From Sphingomonas sp. PP-CE-3G-477 (GTDB taxonomy: Bacteria > Pseudomonadota > Alphaproteobacteria > Sphingomonadales > Sphingomonadaceae), in NCBI RefSeq assembly GCF_003050745.1, contig NZ_QAOF01000001.1, positions 1,054,001 to 1,118,000 of the forward strand: a stretch of DNA of 64,000 nucleotides, in the 5' to 3' direction. Below are positions 19,165 to 30,781 of the stretch, in pieces. The stretch's first letter is position 1, and the number at the start of each line of letters is the position of its first letter. A model generated the notes under the pieces. That model ran no database searches, had not been told where the DNA came from, and saw only the letters and a program-made list of their open reading frames with translations. The position numbers and the translations under genes are program-made.

Positions 19165-20135
19165 GCCCGCTGGTTTCCCGCCGCGCGGTGATCGGGGGCG
19201 CGCTGGCCTTGTCGGCATGCGGACGCGGAGGTTCCAAACCGGTCGCGCTGAAGGACGTGACGCTGCGCGTCGCCACCTACAAGGGCCAGATCGACTCGTT
19301 CTTCGCGCAGGCCGGCGAGGCGGCGCCGCCCTACAAGGTGAGCAAGGCGCTGTTCGCGGGCGGCAACCAGATCGTCGAGGCGATCAACGCCGGCGCGATC
19401 GACTTCGGCGGGATGAGCGAGATACCGCCGATCTTCGCCGCCGCCGCGGACCCGCTGTTCCGGCTGATCGCGGTGCAGCAATATGACGTGAACAATCAGG
19501 TCGTGCTGGTGCCGGCTGGCTCGACCATCCGCGATGCGGCGGGTTTGCGCGGTAAGCGGGTCGGCTATGTTCGCGCGACCACCTCGCATTACATACTGTT
19601 GCGCCTGCTCGACGAAGTTGGGCTGACGTTCGCCGACGTCGTGCCGATTGCATTGTCGCCATCGGACGGACTGACCGCGTTCCAGCAGGGGCGGCTCGAC
19701 GCATGGGTGATCTACGGCGTGCAGGGCAGTCTCGCCCGGTCGACCGGCGCGCGCGTGCTCGCCACCGGCAAAGGGAGGTTGTCGGGCAATTACGTCGTCG
19801 CGGCGTCGACCGCCGCGCTCGCCGACCCCCTGCGCGTCGAAGCCATCGGCGACTATCTCGGCAAGATCGCGCGAACCTTCGTATGGTCGGTGGCCAACCC
19901 CGCGGCCTGGGCGACGGCGCTCGCCAAGGATACCGGGGTGCCCGAGGCGATCTGGCTCCAGCAGTTTCGAGAGCGCAGTTCCGATCCGCGCATAGTGCCC
20001 GTCACCGATGCGGCGATCGCCTCGCAGCAACAGGTTGCGGACCGGTTCGCGACGGCAAAGGTGATTCCGGCGAAGGTCGATGTGCGGCCGCTCTGGTCGA
20101 CTGTCTTGAATGCCCGGATCGGCCAGATCTACTGA
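19161..20135 (+). CDS. ssuA: SsuA-like aliphatic sulfonate ABC transporter substrate-binding lipoprotein
   Basis: A 324-residue periplasmic binding protein of the SsuA/NMT1 family. The start is TTG 19161, overlapping the aldolase stop (TTGA); the long upstream frame is shadow. The N-terminus combines twin arginines (SRRAVIGG) with a lipobox (LSAC, cysteine near residue 19), so it is probably a lipoprotein. The mature part has the two-lobe pattern with GGNQIVEAINAGAIDFGG and AFQQGRLDAW. It should deliver substrate to the permease and ATPase in the opposite arm. Separation of the binding protein from ssuBC is unusual. Confidence 0.85.
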   Translation: MSPLVSRRAVIGGALALSACGRGGSKPVALKDVTLRVATYKGQIDSFFAQAGEAAPPYKVSKALFAGGNQIVEAINAGAIDFGGMSEIPPIFAAAADPLFRLIAVQQYDVNNQVVLVPAGSTIRDAAGLRGKRVGYVRATTSHYILLRLLDEVGLTFADVVPIALSPSDGLTAFQQGRLDAWVIYGVQGSLARSTGARVLATGKGRLSGNYVVAASTAALADPLRVEAIGDYLGKIARTFVWSVANPAAWATALAKDTGVPEAIWLQQFRERSSDPRIVPVTDAAIASQQQVADRFATAKVIPAKVDVRPLWSTVLNARIGQIY

Positions 20136-20247
20136 ACTTGGTCGGGGCGATCGCTTGACGGGGGAAGTGATGCACCATGGCCGCCGAAGCGGGCGACGGA
20201 CCCAACCGGCGCGAATGCGGGCTATCGCGCGTGCTGTGTGAGGATCG

Positions 20248-21252
20248 TCACCGCCCAGGTGATCGTTGGCGAAGCGACGTGTCGGCCAGTGCGGATCGGA
20301 TCAGTACGAACCCCGGCAGCAATGGCAGCCATAACGTGAAGACCCGCAGCAGCAAGGTGGCTGCGAGCGCTGCTTCGACGGGGATGTCCATCAATGTCAG
20401 CATACCGGTCGATCCCGCCTCGAACGTACCGAGACCGAGCGGGATCGGACCGAGTGTCGCCAGCATCGACGCGGTCATGACCGCGACGAATGCGACGGCA
20501 AAGCCGACCGGGTGACCGAGCGCGAGGAAGCACACCGTGAGGCTCGCGGCGTCGGCCAGAAAGACTAGGCTGTTCACCGCAGCGACGCGCATGATGAGTT
20601 GGCGGTCTACGAGCAGGCGCTTCGGTGCCTCGCCGACGATCGCCACTAGCGTCCGGATGGCCGCAAATCGAACGAATGTCGGCGAGAACGGACGTCGCCC
20701 GCGTCGCCGGATCCACAGAGCCACTCCCGGTATCGCCGTTGCGACGACGAGAAAGATCGCGACGAAACCGGCGATCCAGATCGAGGCGAGCCCCTTGATC
20801 CACACCATTACGAGCATCGCCAGCGCCAAGACGCCGTACGCCGCATAGAAGCCGATCATCGCAACGAGCAGTGCGGCGACGGCATGGCCCCGATGGACGC
20901 CAAGCGCGGTGAGGCGATCGACGAGGTAAAGGTTGCCGCCCATACCCGCGACCGGGATGACCTGGTCGGCGAAGAGTTTTCCGACCGCGATCGGATAGAG
21001 CTTGCGGAACGGTTGCGGCTGACGGGCTTCGGCCAGCACGAATGCCCAGCCGGCCGCGACGCTCGCGTAGGTGGTTGCCTGTAGCACCACCGCAAACATC
21101 AGCCAGCCGGGTCGAGCATCGCCGAGCATCATCGCGAATGCGTGCAGGTCGCCGATCCGCAACACGGCGGCGACGACGATCGCGATCACCGCGATGCCGA
21201 GCAGCCAGCCGGCATGGCGTAGAGCCCCGCGCCAGATGTTTACCATCGTCAT
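20248..21252 (-). CDS. UPF0104/lysylphosphatidylglycerol synthase-type integral membrane protein
   Basis: A 334-residue protein with about eight transmembrane segments and the AGMGGNLYLVDRL and TLGPIPLGLGTFEAG motifs typical of the UPF0104 (YbhN/AglD) family, the membrane half of lipid flippase and synthase proteins such as MprF. The start at 21252 overlaps the stop of the P-type ATPase gene (ATGA), and the longer upstream frame is shadow. Translational coupling to the ion pump suggests a joint envelope or ion-stress role. The molecular function is unknown in this subfamily without the catalytic domain. Confidence 0.78.
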   Translation of the reverse strand: MTMVNIWRGALRHAGWLLGIAVIAIVVAAVLRIGDLHAFAMMLGDARPGWLMFAVVLQATTYASVAAGWAFVLAEARQPQPFRKLYPIAVGKLFADQVIPVAGMGGNLYLVDRLTALGVHRGHAVAALLVAMIGFYAAYGVLALAMLVMVWIKGLASIWIAGFVAIFLVVATAIPGVALWIRRRGRRPFSPTFVRFAAIRTLVAIVGEAPKRLLVDRQLIMRVAAVNSLVFLADAASLTVCFLALGHPVGFAVAFVAVMTASMLATLGPIPLGLGTFEAGSTGMLTLMDIPVEAALAATLLLRVFTLWLPLLPGFVLIRSALADTSLRQRSPGR

Positions 21253-23705
21253 CCAGCGCGACCGCGGCCGTGGCGCCGGGGTTGCGCAGGGCGATGGTCG
21301 AACAGGAAGGTCTTCAGGAGTTCGGCGAGCACCAGATAGGCCAGCGTGACGCCCGCCAAGCTCACCATTACCGCGAGCGGCGGCGCGACGAAGCCGAACC
21401 AGCCGCCGACCGGCGTGAACGGCAGCACCATCGCCACGAGCAGCGCACCGAGCGACGACAGCGCGAGCGCCGGGCGCGGCAGGTCCGCCCACGGACGACC
21501 GTTGGTGCGGATGACGAAGATCACCAGGATCTGCGTCGCCATCGATTCCAGGAACCAGGCGGTGCGGAACTCGGGTGCGGCAACGTGGAAGATCAGCGAC
21601 AGCCCCGCGAACGTCAGCAGGTCAAACGCCGACGACAACGGACCCATGACGGCGGCAAAGCGGATCAGCGCGGGCATGCTCCACACCTGCGGCCTTGCGA
21701 CGGCTTCGGGCCGGACGCCGTCGAACGGAATGCCGATCTCCGACACGTCGTAGAGCAGGTTGTTGAGCAGGATCTGCGTCGGCAGCATCGGCAGGAAGGG
21801 CAGGAACAGCGACGCTGCCGCCATCGACAGCATGTTGCCGAAGTTCGAACTGGCCCCCATCCGGACGTATTTGAGGATGTTCGCAAACGTCCGCCGACCC
21901 TCCTCGACGCCGTCCGCCACCACGCCGAGATCGCTGTCGAGCATGATCATGTCCGCCGACGCCTGCGCGACGCTGGCGGCGCCGGCGACCGAAAGGCCGA
22001 TATCGGCGAGCTTCAGCGCAGGCGCGTCGTTGATCCCGTCGCCGAGATAGCCGACGATCGCACCGTCCGCCTGCAACGCGCGGACCAACCGCGCCTTCTG
22101 GTCGGGCGCGAGCCGGCCATAGGCGTCGACCTCGCGGACCTGCACCGCCAGCGCGTCGTCGCCGAGCCTCGCGATGTCGGCGCCGGACAGCACGCGGGAC
22201 GTAGCAAGGCCGACCAGTCCGGCAAGGCGCGCGACCACCACGGGATCGTCGCCCGACAGGATTTTCAGCCGGATCCCCGCCGCCTGCAGCCGCGCGACGG
22301 CGGCGGGCGCGGTGTCCTTCGGTGGATCGGCGAATGCGCAGAGGCCGGCGTAGACGAGGTTGGTTTCGTCCTGCGGCGTCGGCGGGCGAGCCGGGCCGTC
22401 CCAGGGTCGCGAGGCGATCGCGATCGCGCGAAGACCCTGTTCGGCAAGCGTGCGGACCTGCGCGAGGACGGCTGCCCGGTCCGCGTCGGTCAACGTGGCG
22501 CATCCCGCGAGCACGGCCTCGGGCGCCCCCTTGGTGATCAGGATGATGCCGTCGGTTCCGCTCGCCAGCACCGTCCCGAGCCGCCGGTCGAAGTCGAACA
22601 CGCTTTGCGCAGCCAGCGCCCAACCCTTCGCGGCGTCCGGCGATGCGGTAACCAGGGCCGTATCGAGCGCGCCGCGATCACCGCCGAGCGCGGCTGCGAT
22701 AGCGCCGAGCCGTGCGGCTTCCGGATCGTCCTGGCCTGCGCGGTCGATGCTCCGCGCGAGGCTGATCTGCGCGGACGTGAGCGTACCGGTCTTGTCGGTG
22801 CACAGGATCGTCATCGCGCCGAGATCGTGGATCGATGCAAGCCGCTTCACGATCACCTTGCGCTTCGCCATCCGCATCGCGCCGCGCGACAGCGTGACGG
22901 TGGTGATCATCGGCAACAGCTCCGGCGTCAGCCCGACGGCGAGCGCGACCGCGAACAGCAACGACTGGAGCAACGGCCGGCCGAGGAAGATGCTCGCGGT
23001 CAGCACGACCACGACCAGCGCCAGCGTCAACCGGGTCGTCAGCAGGCCATAGGCATGGAGGTCGCGCTCGAACGGGGAGGGGGCGGCATCGGTCGCCAGC
23101 GCCGCCGCCGCCGAACCGAACAGCGTCGCCCGCCCGGTGCCGACGACCAGCGCGGTCGCGGTACCGGTCTGCGCGATCGCCCCGCGGAACAGCGCGTTCG
23201 AGGCTTCGGCAGCGGAGGTCGCCGTGACGATGCCGGCACGCTTGTCGACCGGATAGGGTTCGCCGGTCAGCGCGGCTTCGTTGGCGGTGAAGGCGGTGCT
23301 GTCGAGGATCAGCGCGTCGGCGGGAATGATGTCGCCCGCGCGAACCTCGACGATGTCGCCCGGCACCACCCCCTCGACCGCAACCGCGACGAACGCGCCG
23401 TCACGAAGCACGCGCGCGGAAACGGCGACCGACTGGCGCAGGATCGCGGCGGCGTGAACCGCCTGTCCCTCCTGATAGGTGTCGAGCAGAACGGAGAAGC
23501 CGAGGATGACGACGATGATCGATCCGCCGACCGCATCGCCGGTCGCGGCCGATACGAGTCCCGCGGCCAGCAGGATGAGCGAGAGCGGTTCGAGCAGGCG
23601 CCGCGCCATCGCGCGTGCCGGGCCGGTGCGGGCTTCGGCGCTGTCGCTGTTGGGGCCATAACGCGTAAGGCTTGCCGACGCCTCGATCGCGGTTAGGCCG
23701 CTCAT
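21249..23705 (-). CDS. mgtA: P-type ATPase, magnesium-translocating type (MgtA-like)
   Basis: An 818-residue cation pump. The phosphorylated aspartate is D304 in TDKTGTLT. The actuator motif LTGEPYP, hinge GDGINDAP and KGAPE nucleotide-binding motif are all present, with about ten transmembrane segments. The order and the membrane motif VGLTPELLPMI are those of the MgtA/MgtB group that imports magnesium. It is slightly shorter than MgtA (about 900) because the N-terminal extension is missing. It probably belongs to an operon with the acetyltransferase upstream and the UPF0104 gene downstream. A related proton or calcium pump is possible. Confidence 0.82.
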   Translation of the reverse strand: MSGLTAIEASASLTRYGPNSDSAEARTGPARAMARRLLEPLSLILLAAGLVSAATGDAVGGSIIVVILGFSVLLDTYQEGQAVHAAAILRQSVAVSARVLRDGAFVAVAVEGVVPGDIVEVRAGDIIPADALILDSTAFTANEAALTGEPYPVDKRAGIVTATSAAEASNALFRGAIAQTGTATALVVGTGRATLFGSAAAALATDAAPSPFERDLHAYGLLTTRLTLALVVVVLTASIFLGRPLLQSLLFAVALAVGLTPELLPMITTVTLSRGAMRMAKRKVIVKRLASIHDLGAMTILCTDKTGTLTSAQISLARSIDRAGQDDPEAARLGAIAAALGGDRGALDTALVTASPDAAKGWALAAQSVFDFDRRLGTVLASGTDGIILITKGAPEAVLAGCATLTDADRAAVLAQVRTLAEQGLRAIAIASRPWDGPARPPTPQDETNLVYAGLCAFADPPKDTAPAAVARLQAAGIRLKILSGDDPVVVARLAGLVGLATSRVLSGADIARLGDDALAVQVREVDAYGRLAPDQKARLVRALQADGAIVGYLGDGINDAPALKLADIGLSVAGAASVAQASADMIMLDSDLGVVADGVEEGRRTFANILKYVRMGASSNFGNMLSMAAASLFLPFLPMLPTQILLNNLLYDVSEIGIPFDGVRPEAVARPQVWSMPALIRFAAVMGPLSSAFDLLTFAGLSLIFHVAAPEFRTAWFLESMATQILVIFVIRTNGRPWADLPRPALALSSLGALLVAMVLPFTPVGGWFGFVAPPLAVMVSLAGVTLAYLVLAELLKTFLFDHRPAQPRRHGRGRAG

Positions 23706-23877
23706 GGTGGCGCCGAGTTCCGCGAACAGCGCGGCGGCCGTCCGGGTCCAGAAGGGCGGTGAATCCCGAGTCAGCGGACGCGCTCGGTCAGGATCGAAGG
23801 GCTGTCGGTCATCGCCTCGTTATCGTCGACCGACGTCGCTGAACCCGGACCGGCGCCGCGAAGGCATCGGACCCGGC

Positions 23878-24459
23878 CTAAAGAGTCATCCGAAGGATCA
23901 TCGCGGCGGAATCGCCCGGACAGGCCGACGCGATCCAGCCGCGCTCGCGTTCGAGGTCGATCGCCTGATGATTGTCGCGGCTCTCGATCGACTCCAGCGT
24001 GCGAATGCCTTTTGCCCGCGCGAACTTCGCGACGTGATCGAGCAACGTCCAGCTGATGCCGAGGCGTTTGAAATCGGCGCGGATCGCGACGGCGACCTCG
24101 GCATTCGTGAGCGTCTCGTCCGCGGCCAGCATCGCGGTCGCGAGGATCCGGTCGGTGCCGTATTCGAAGGCGAGGAAGTTCTCGGCATGCTCGTGGTCGA
24201 CCGTCACCAGGGCCTTCAACTGGGTCTCGTCGACCTTGTGGATCGCGCTGAGAAAGCGGAACCGCAGGTCTTCCTTGTCGACCTTGGTGAAGAATTCGCC
24301 GAGCGCGGCCTCATCCGAGGGCGAAGCGGGGCGGACGTGGAAGACATAGCCGCTGCGCGTCGCAAGGTCCGCGGTCCACGTCACCGGTTCTTCGACGGGC
24401 GGCGATGGCGCTATTATACGCTCGGGGGCGGTTGCACGCTCGCTGAAGAGTTCGACCAT
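23878..24459 (-). CDS. GNAT family N-acetyltransferase
   Basis: A 193-residue protein with a GNAT fold in residues about 40-190. The acetyl-CoA loop is in RADFKRLGISWTLL, after a beta strand carrying EVAVAIR. The first 35 residues form a variable tail. The open frame extends to 24627, but the ATG at 24459 with AAGGAC upstream is the best start. Similar stand-alone GNAT proteins resemble the acetyltransferase domain of protein lysine acetylases. It lies 172 bp before the P-type ATPase and is divergent from the metal-resistance pair. The acyl acceptor is unknown. Confidence 0.75.
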   Translation of the reverse strand: MVELFSERATAPERIIAPSPPVEEPVTWTADLATRSGYVFHVRPASPSDEAALGEFFTKVDKEDLRFRFLSAIHKVDETQLKALVTVDHEHAENFLAFEYGTDRILATAMLAADETLTNAEVAVAIRADFKRLGISWTLLDHVAKFARAKGIRTLESIESRDNHQAIDLERERGWIASACPGDSAAMILRMTL

Positions 24460-24625
24460 CGTGGCGTCCTTATCGATCACGCACCCGACTTGGGTACGGT
24501 TCTGGATTAGCCGCAATGCGTGCCTCGCCGGAGCGTCGGGAAACACGTAGTTTCCGATCCTAGCGACGGTTCCCCTCCAAATTAGGTTGCGGATGGGCGA
24601 TCCTCCGCCCCTGTGAGGAGACTGC

Positions 24626-25209
24626 ATGACGATCGATATCCAGAGGATGCAGGATCTCGCGCACGAGATCGTCCGGCTTCAGGGCGAACTCGACCGCGAG
24701 ATCGAGCAACGACGGCGCGCGCTCGGCGTCGAGCTCACCGGCCGGATCGTCGGGTTCGAACACGGCGTGCTCGATGCGCAGCGGCGGTTGAAAGTATCGG
24801 TGCTGCGTTTCGTCGCCCGTTCCGATCTGGTCTCGATCGTGACTGCGCCGGTGATCTACTCGCTGATCGTGCCGCTGCTGATCGTCGATGCGTGGGTGAG
24901 CCTGTACCAGGCGATCTGCTTTCGCGCGTACGGGATCGCGCGGGTCCGGCGCGGCGACTACATCATGTTCGATCGCGCGCATCTGGGCTATCTGAACCGG
25001 ATCGAGGCGCTCAACTGCGCCTTCTGTTCGTACGCGAACGGGCTGGTCGGGTTCGTCCGCGAAGTCAGCAGCCGGACCGAGCAATATTGGTGCCCGATCA
25101 AGCATGCGCTGCGCGTCGACGATCCGCTTCACCGCTATTACGCCTTTCTCGAATACGGCGATGCGGATGGCTATCGGTCGCGGCTCGCCGAGTTTCGGGA
25201 TCTGCTGCG

Positions 25210-25213
<4 letters not shown>
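24626..25213 (+). CDS. Conserved membrane-associated protein of unknown function with Cys motifs
   Basis: A 195-residue protein I do not recognise by name. The N-terminal 60 residues are helical and charged, followed by one strong hydrophobic segment (about residues 75-100). The C-terminal half has a CxxC pair (NCAFCSYA) and a further cysteine/histidine pair (CPIKH), a possible metal or redox site. A strong GAGGAG site (24615-24620) precedes the ATG. Its stop overlaps the start of the copper ATPase (ATGATG), so the two are translated together. A role in metal handling or delivery to the pump is an inference from coupling and cysteines. Confidence 0.7.
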
Positions 25214-27306
<2,093 letters not shown>

Positions 27307-27653
27307 CCGCGGACTCGTCACATTCGCATCGTGCCGGTATCGAGGAACCGCTGGTGGCACCGCAGGCAGGCATATCGGCTTCTGCAGAAGGGCGGGCGGG
27401 GTGGACGACGCATGTCTTGTCGCTAGCGTCGATCCTGCCCTGGCGCCGTTGACCGATCGCACCATCAGTGGCTACCGTTACCGAGCAAGACTAGCGCTCC
27501 CGCGTGCGCGTGCGGTCTGGCGCGCGTCATCGATGCGGTTCGCGCCGACGATACAAATACGACGCCGACCAAGCCTGGCGTGCCGCGAAACGTCCGCGAA
27601 CGTCGTCAACACCATGAAACCGTTCGTTTAACTTTTCGCGGTTATGCGGGCGT
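27307..27653. other. Intergenic region upstream of the type I secretion operon
   Basis: A 347-bp stretch between the copper ATPase and the ABC exporter. The small open frame 27401-27631 has no ribosome site, is arginine-rich and looks non-coding. The last 40 bases are AT-richer and are the likely site of the secretion operon promoter. No clear dyad or terminator was seen. Confidence 0.4.
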
Positions 27654-29411
27654 ATGCCGACGTCTTCCTCTGCGCTTGCGACTGTGAAACCCGATCGCGC
27701 CGGGAATGTCCTGTCCGGCGCAGTCCGAGGTTGCCGGCGGCATCTGGTGTTCGCGGCGCTGTTTTCCGGGTTGGTGAACATCCTGTACCTCGTGCCGTCG
27801 ATCTTCATGTTGCAGGTGTATGATCGCGTGGTGCCGACGCGCGGTGGTGCGACGCTGTTGCTACTCACGCTGATTCTCGTCCTCGCGTTGATCGTGTTCG
27901 CGATCCTCGATGCCGTCCGCATGCGACTGTTGCTGCGCGCGAGCATGCGGCTTGAACGGCGGGCTGCACCGGGCATATTGCTGCGGATCCTGGGCACCGA
28001 TGGCGCGACGATCGGTCAGCGCAGCCAGGCGATGCGCGATTTCGATACGGTGCGGGGCACGCTGACCGGGCCGACGATCATCGCGCTGTTCGATGCGCCC
28101 TGGGCACCGATCTATATCGGCATCGCGTTCCTGCTGCATCCGTGGATCGGCGTGCTGGCGTTGGTCAGCGCGCTGCTGCTCGGCGGGATCGCGATCCTCA
28201 GCGACCGGGTGACTGCGGGGGCGGCGCGCGACACGCAGGCGCGTGCGGTGCTCGCAAGCCGCGAACAGGACGTGTCGATTCACGGATCGGAGGTCGCGCG
28301 GGTAATGGGAATGCGTAATGCGCTAATTACCCGGCATCTGCTCGAGCGTGCCGAGCTCGTCCGCCGTCAGTCTGCGCTCGCGGGGACATCGGGGCAGTTT
28401 CTCGCGATCACCAAGTTCCTCCGCCTGCTGCTGCAATCGCTGGCGCTGGCGCTTGGCGCGTTGCTGGCGATCCGGCAGGATATCTCGGGTGGCGCGATCT
28501 TCGCGGCGTCGCTGTTGCTCGGGCGCGCACTCCAGCCGGTCGAACAAATCCTTGGCGCGATGAAGCCGCTCGCCGCCGCGCGTAACGCCTACCGCGATCT
28601 TGACGCGTTCTGTGCGATGCCGGGGCCGTCGATCGACCCGACAACTCTGCCCGCGCCGGTCGGCCGGATCGACGTCCGCGGCGTTACCGTGCGCCCCGAA
28701 GGTAGCGATCGGGCCCTGCTGACGGACATCAGTTTCGCGGTCGAACCCGGCGAGATCGTCGCGCTGGTCGGCCCGAGCGGGGCGGGCAAGTCGACCTTGC
28801 TGCGCGTTCTGTCGGGAGCTTTGTCGCCGGACAATGGCGAGGTACGGATCGATGGCGCGAGTCTTGCGGACTGGAACCGCGAACAGCTCGGCCGCCATGT
28901 CGGTTACATGCCGCAATCGCCGTCGCTGTTCCCGACCTCGGTCCACACCAACATCTCGCGCTTCCAGTCGGTGCTGGCGGGCGAGAGCGAGCAACTCGAC
29001 GCCGCGGTGGTCGAGGCGGCGCAGGCGGCGGGCGCGCATGAGGTGATCCTGGGCCTGCCCAATGGCTATGCGACGATGCTGAGCATGGCGGACGGATCGG
29101 GGTTGTCGGCGGGGCAGAACCAGTCGGTCGCGCTGGCCCGCGCGCTGTTCGGCACGCCGACGATCCTGTTCCTGGACGAGCCCAACGCGCATCTCGACAG
29201 CGACGGCGAAGCGCGGCTGGTGACGACGCTCGCGGCCCTGCGCGAGCGCGGCGCGACGGTGATCGTCTCGACGCACCGGACCGGGCTCCTGCAAGCGGTC
29301 GACAAGATCATGGTTTTGCGCGGCGGCGCGATCCAGTTGTTTGACGAGCGGGCAAAGGTTGTTCGTCCTGCCAACGCAGCGCCCGCGGCTGCTACCGGAG
29401 GCGCACGATGA
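27654..29411 (+). CDS. prtD: Type I secretion system permease/ATPase (PrtD-like)
   Basis: A 585-residue ABC exporter half-transporter: membrane domain with about six segments (30-320), then nucleotide-binding domain (340-570). Walker A GPSGAGKST starts at residue 373, Walker B is ILFLDEPN, and the H-loop is STHRTG. The signature is LSAGQ, a one-residue change from LSGGQ. It has no N-terminal C39-like domain and matches the PrtD class that exports RTX proteins. It overlaps the adaptor gene by 4 bp. Its probable substrate is the RTX protein at 41427-44825, the only one in the window. Confidence 0.9.
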   Translation: MPTSSSALATVKPDRAGNVLSGAVRGCRRHLVFAALFSGLVNILYLVPSIFMLQVYDRVVPTRGGATLLLLTLILVLALIVFAILDAVRMRLLLRASMRLERRAAPGILLRILGTDGATIGQRSQAMRDFDTVRGTLTGPTIIALFDAPWAPIYIGIAFLLHPWIGVLALVSALLLGGIAILSDRVTAGAARDTQARAVLASREQDVSIHGSEVARVMGMRNALITRHLLERAELVRRQSALAGTSGQFLAITKFLRLLLQSLALALGALLAIRQDISGGAIFAASLLLGRALQPVEQILGAMKPLAAARNAYRDLDAFCAMPGPSIDPTTLPAPVGRIDVRGVTVRPEGSDRALLTDISFAVEPGEIVALVGPSGAGKSTLLRVLSGALSPDNGEVRIDGASLADWNREQLGRHVGYMPQSPSLFPTSVHTNISRFQSVLAGESEQLDAAVVEAAQAAGAHEVILGLPNGYATMLSMADGSGLSAGQNQSVALARALFGTPTILFLDEPNAHLDSDGEARLVTTLAALRERGATVIVSTHRTGLLQAVDKIMVLRGGAIQLFDERAKVVRPANAAPAAATGGAR

Positions 29412-30781
29412 TCCCCGCCGAACTGGCCAGTCCAGTCCCCGCCGCTGGCGGCGCGAGCCTCGGCGATCGCCTCCGCCTCGATGATTCCCCGCGGCACGCG
29501 ATCCTGGTCGGCGGGATCGTCGCGATCCTGTTCTTCGTCGTCGGGCTCGGCTGGGCGGCGTTCGCGCGGCTCGATGCGGCGGCGGCGGGCGACGGTCAGG
29601 TGGTCGTCGCCGGCAATCGCCAGACCGTCCAGCACCGCGAAGGCGGGATCGTCGCGGCGATAACCGCGCGCGACGGCCAGCACGTCCGCGCGGGGGACGT
29701 TCTGTTCCGGCTCGAAGGCGCGGAAGTCACCGCGAGCGAACGCGCGCTGGCCGCCAGCGTCATCGATCTCCAGGCGCAACGCGCACGGCTTGAAGCGGAC
29801 GTGCGCGGTGGCGCGATCGTCTGGCCCGCGGAGTTCGCGTCCGCGCAGGGCGACGACCTGCGGCTGGTCGAGCGGGCGAAGTCGCTCCAGATCGCGCAAC
29901 GCATGGCGCGTTCGGCTGCGCTGGCGGCAAACGGCGCGGTGCTCCGCCAGCAGGCGGCGGCCGTCGCGCAGCAGACGACCGGCTTCAACGCACAGGCGCA
30001 GGCGACCGCCCGTCAGCGCGAGTCGCTCCGTCAACAGCTCGAGAGCACGCGTACGCTCGCCGATCAGGGCTATGTCTCGCGTAACACGGTGCGGGCGATC
30101 GAGCGCTCGATCCAGCAGCTCGAGGGGACCGACGCCGACTATGTCTCTCGCTCGGCGGCGGCGCGCGAACAGATCGGCCAGACGCGCGCGGAAGGTGTCC
30201 AGACCCGGCGCAAATATGTCGAGGACAGCGCGACGCTGCTGCGCGACACGCAGTTCCAGCTGAACGAGGTAATGCCGAAGTTCGCCGCCGCGCGCGAGCA
30301 GCTGGCGCGGACGATCATCCGCGCGCCAGTGGCGGGCCGCGTCGTCGGGCTGCGCGTTTTCTCGGTCGGCGGTGTGATCCAGCCGGGTCAGGCGATCCTC
30401 GACATCGTCCCCGACGCTGCACCGCTGGTCGTGCGCGCGAACTTCTCGCCCGGCGACATTGACGGCGTGTTTGCCGGTCGTGAGGCCGAGGTGAAGTTCC
30501 TGTCGCTGCACGAACGCGACCTGCCGATCCTGCTCGGCACGGTCCGCACCGTGTCCGCGGACTCGCTCCGCGACGAGCAGACCGGTCACAGTTATTTCAG
30601 CGCCGAGATCACCGTGCCGCGCGACCAGATCGCCAAGATCGAGGCCGTCCGCGGGCGCGATACCGGCATCCGTGCAGGCGTGCCCGTCACCGTCCTCGTC
30701 AAGCTGCGGTCGCGCACCGCACTCGATTATCTTCTCGATCCGTTGACCGAGGCTTTTTCACGGTCGCTCCATGAACGCTGA
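29408..30781 (+). CDS. prtE: HlyD/PrtE-family type I secretion periplasmic adaptor
   Basis: A 457-residue membrane-fusion protein with one N-terminal transmembrane segment (about residues 33-56), a lipoyl-like half motif, a long coiled coil (about 110-310) and the C-terminal beta-barrel with the family motif containing RAPVAGRVVGL. It bridges the ABC exporter and the TolC duct. The start overlaps the exporter stop (ATGA), and the stop overlaps the TolC gene by 11 bp, so all three components are co-translated. Confidence 0.9.
   Translation: MIPAELASPVPAAGGASLGDRLRLDDSPRHAILVGGIVAILFFVVGLGWAAFARLDAAAAGDGQVVVAGNRQTVQHREGGIVAAITARDGQHVRAGDVLFRLEGAEVTASERALAASVIDLQAQRARLEADVRGGAIVWPAEFASAQGDDLRLVERAKSLQIAQRMARSAALAANGAVLRQQAAAVAQQTTGFNAQAQATARQRESLRQQLESTRTLADQGYVSRNTVRAIERSIQQLEGTDADYVSRSAAAREQIGQTRAEGVQTRRKYVEDSATLLRDTQFQLNEVMPKFAAAREQLARTIIRAPVAGRVVGLRVFSVGGVIQPGQAILDIVPDAAPLVVRANFSPGDIDGVFAGREAEVKFLSLHERDLPILLGTVRTVSADSLRDEQTGHSYFSAEITVPRDQIAKIEAVRGRDTGIRAGVPVTVLVKLRSRTALDYLLDPLTEAFSRSLHER

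Noticed and set aside
21042..23696. 884-codon plus-strand frame opposite the Mg-type ATPase
   Set aside because: Arg/Gln/His-rich with no recognisable motif; the minus frame holds all P-type ATPase motifs.
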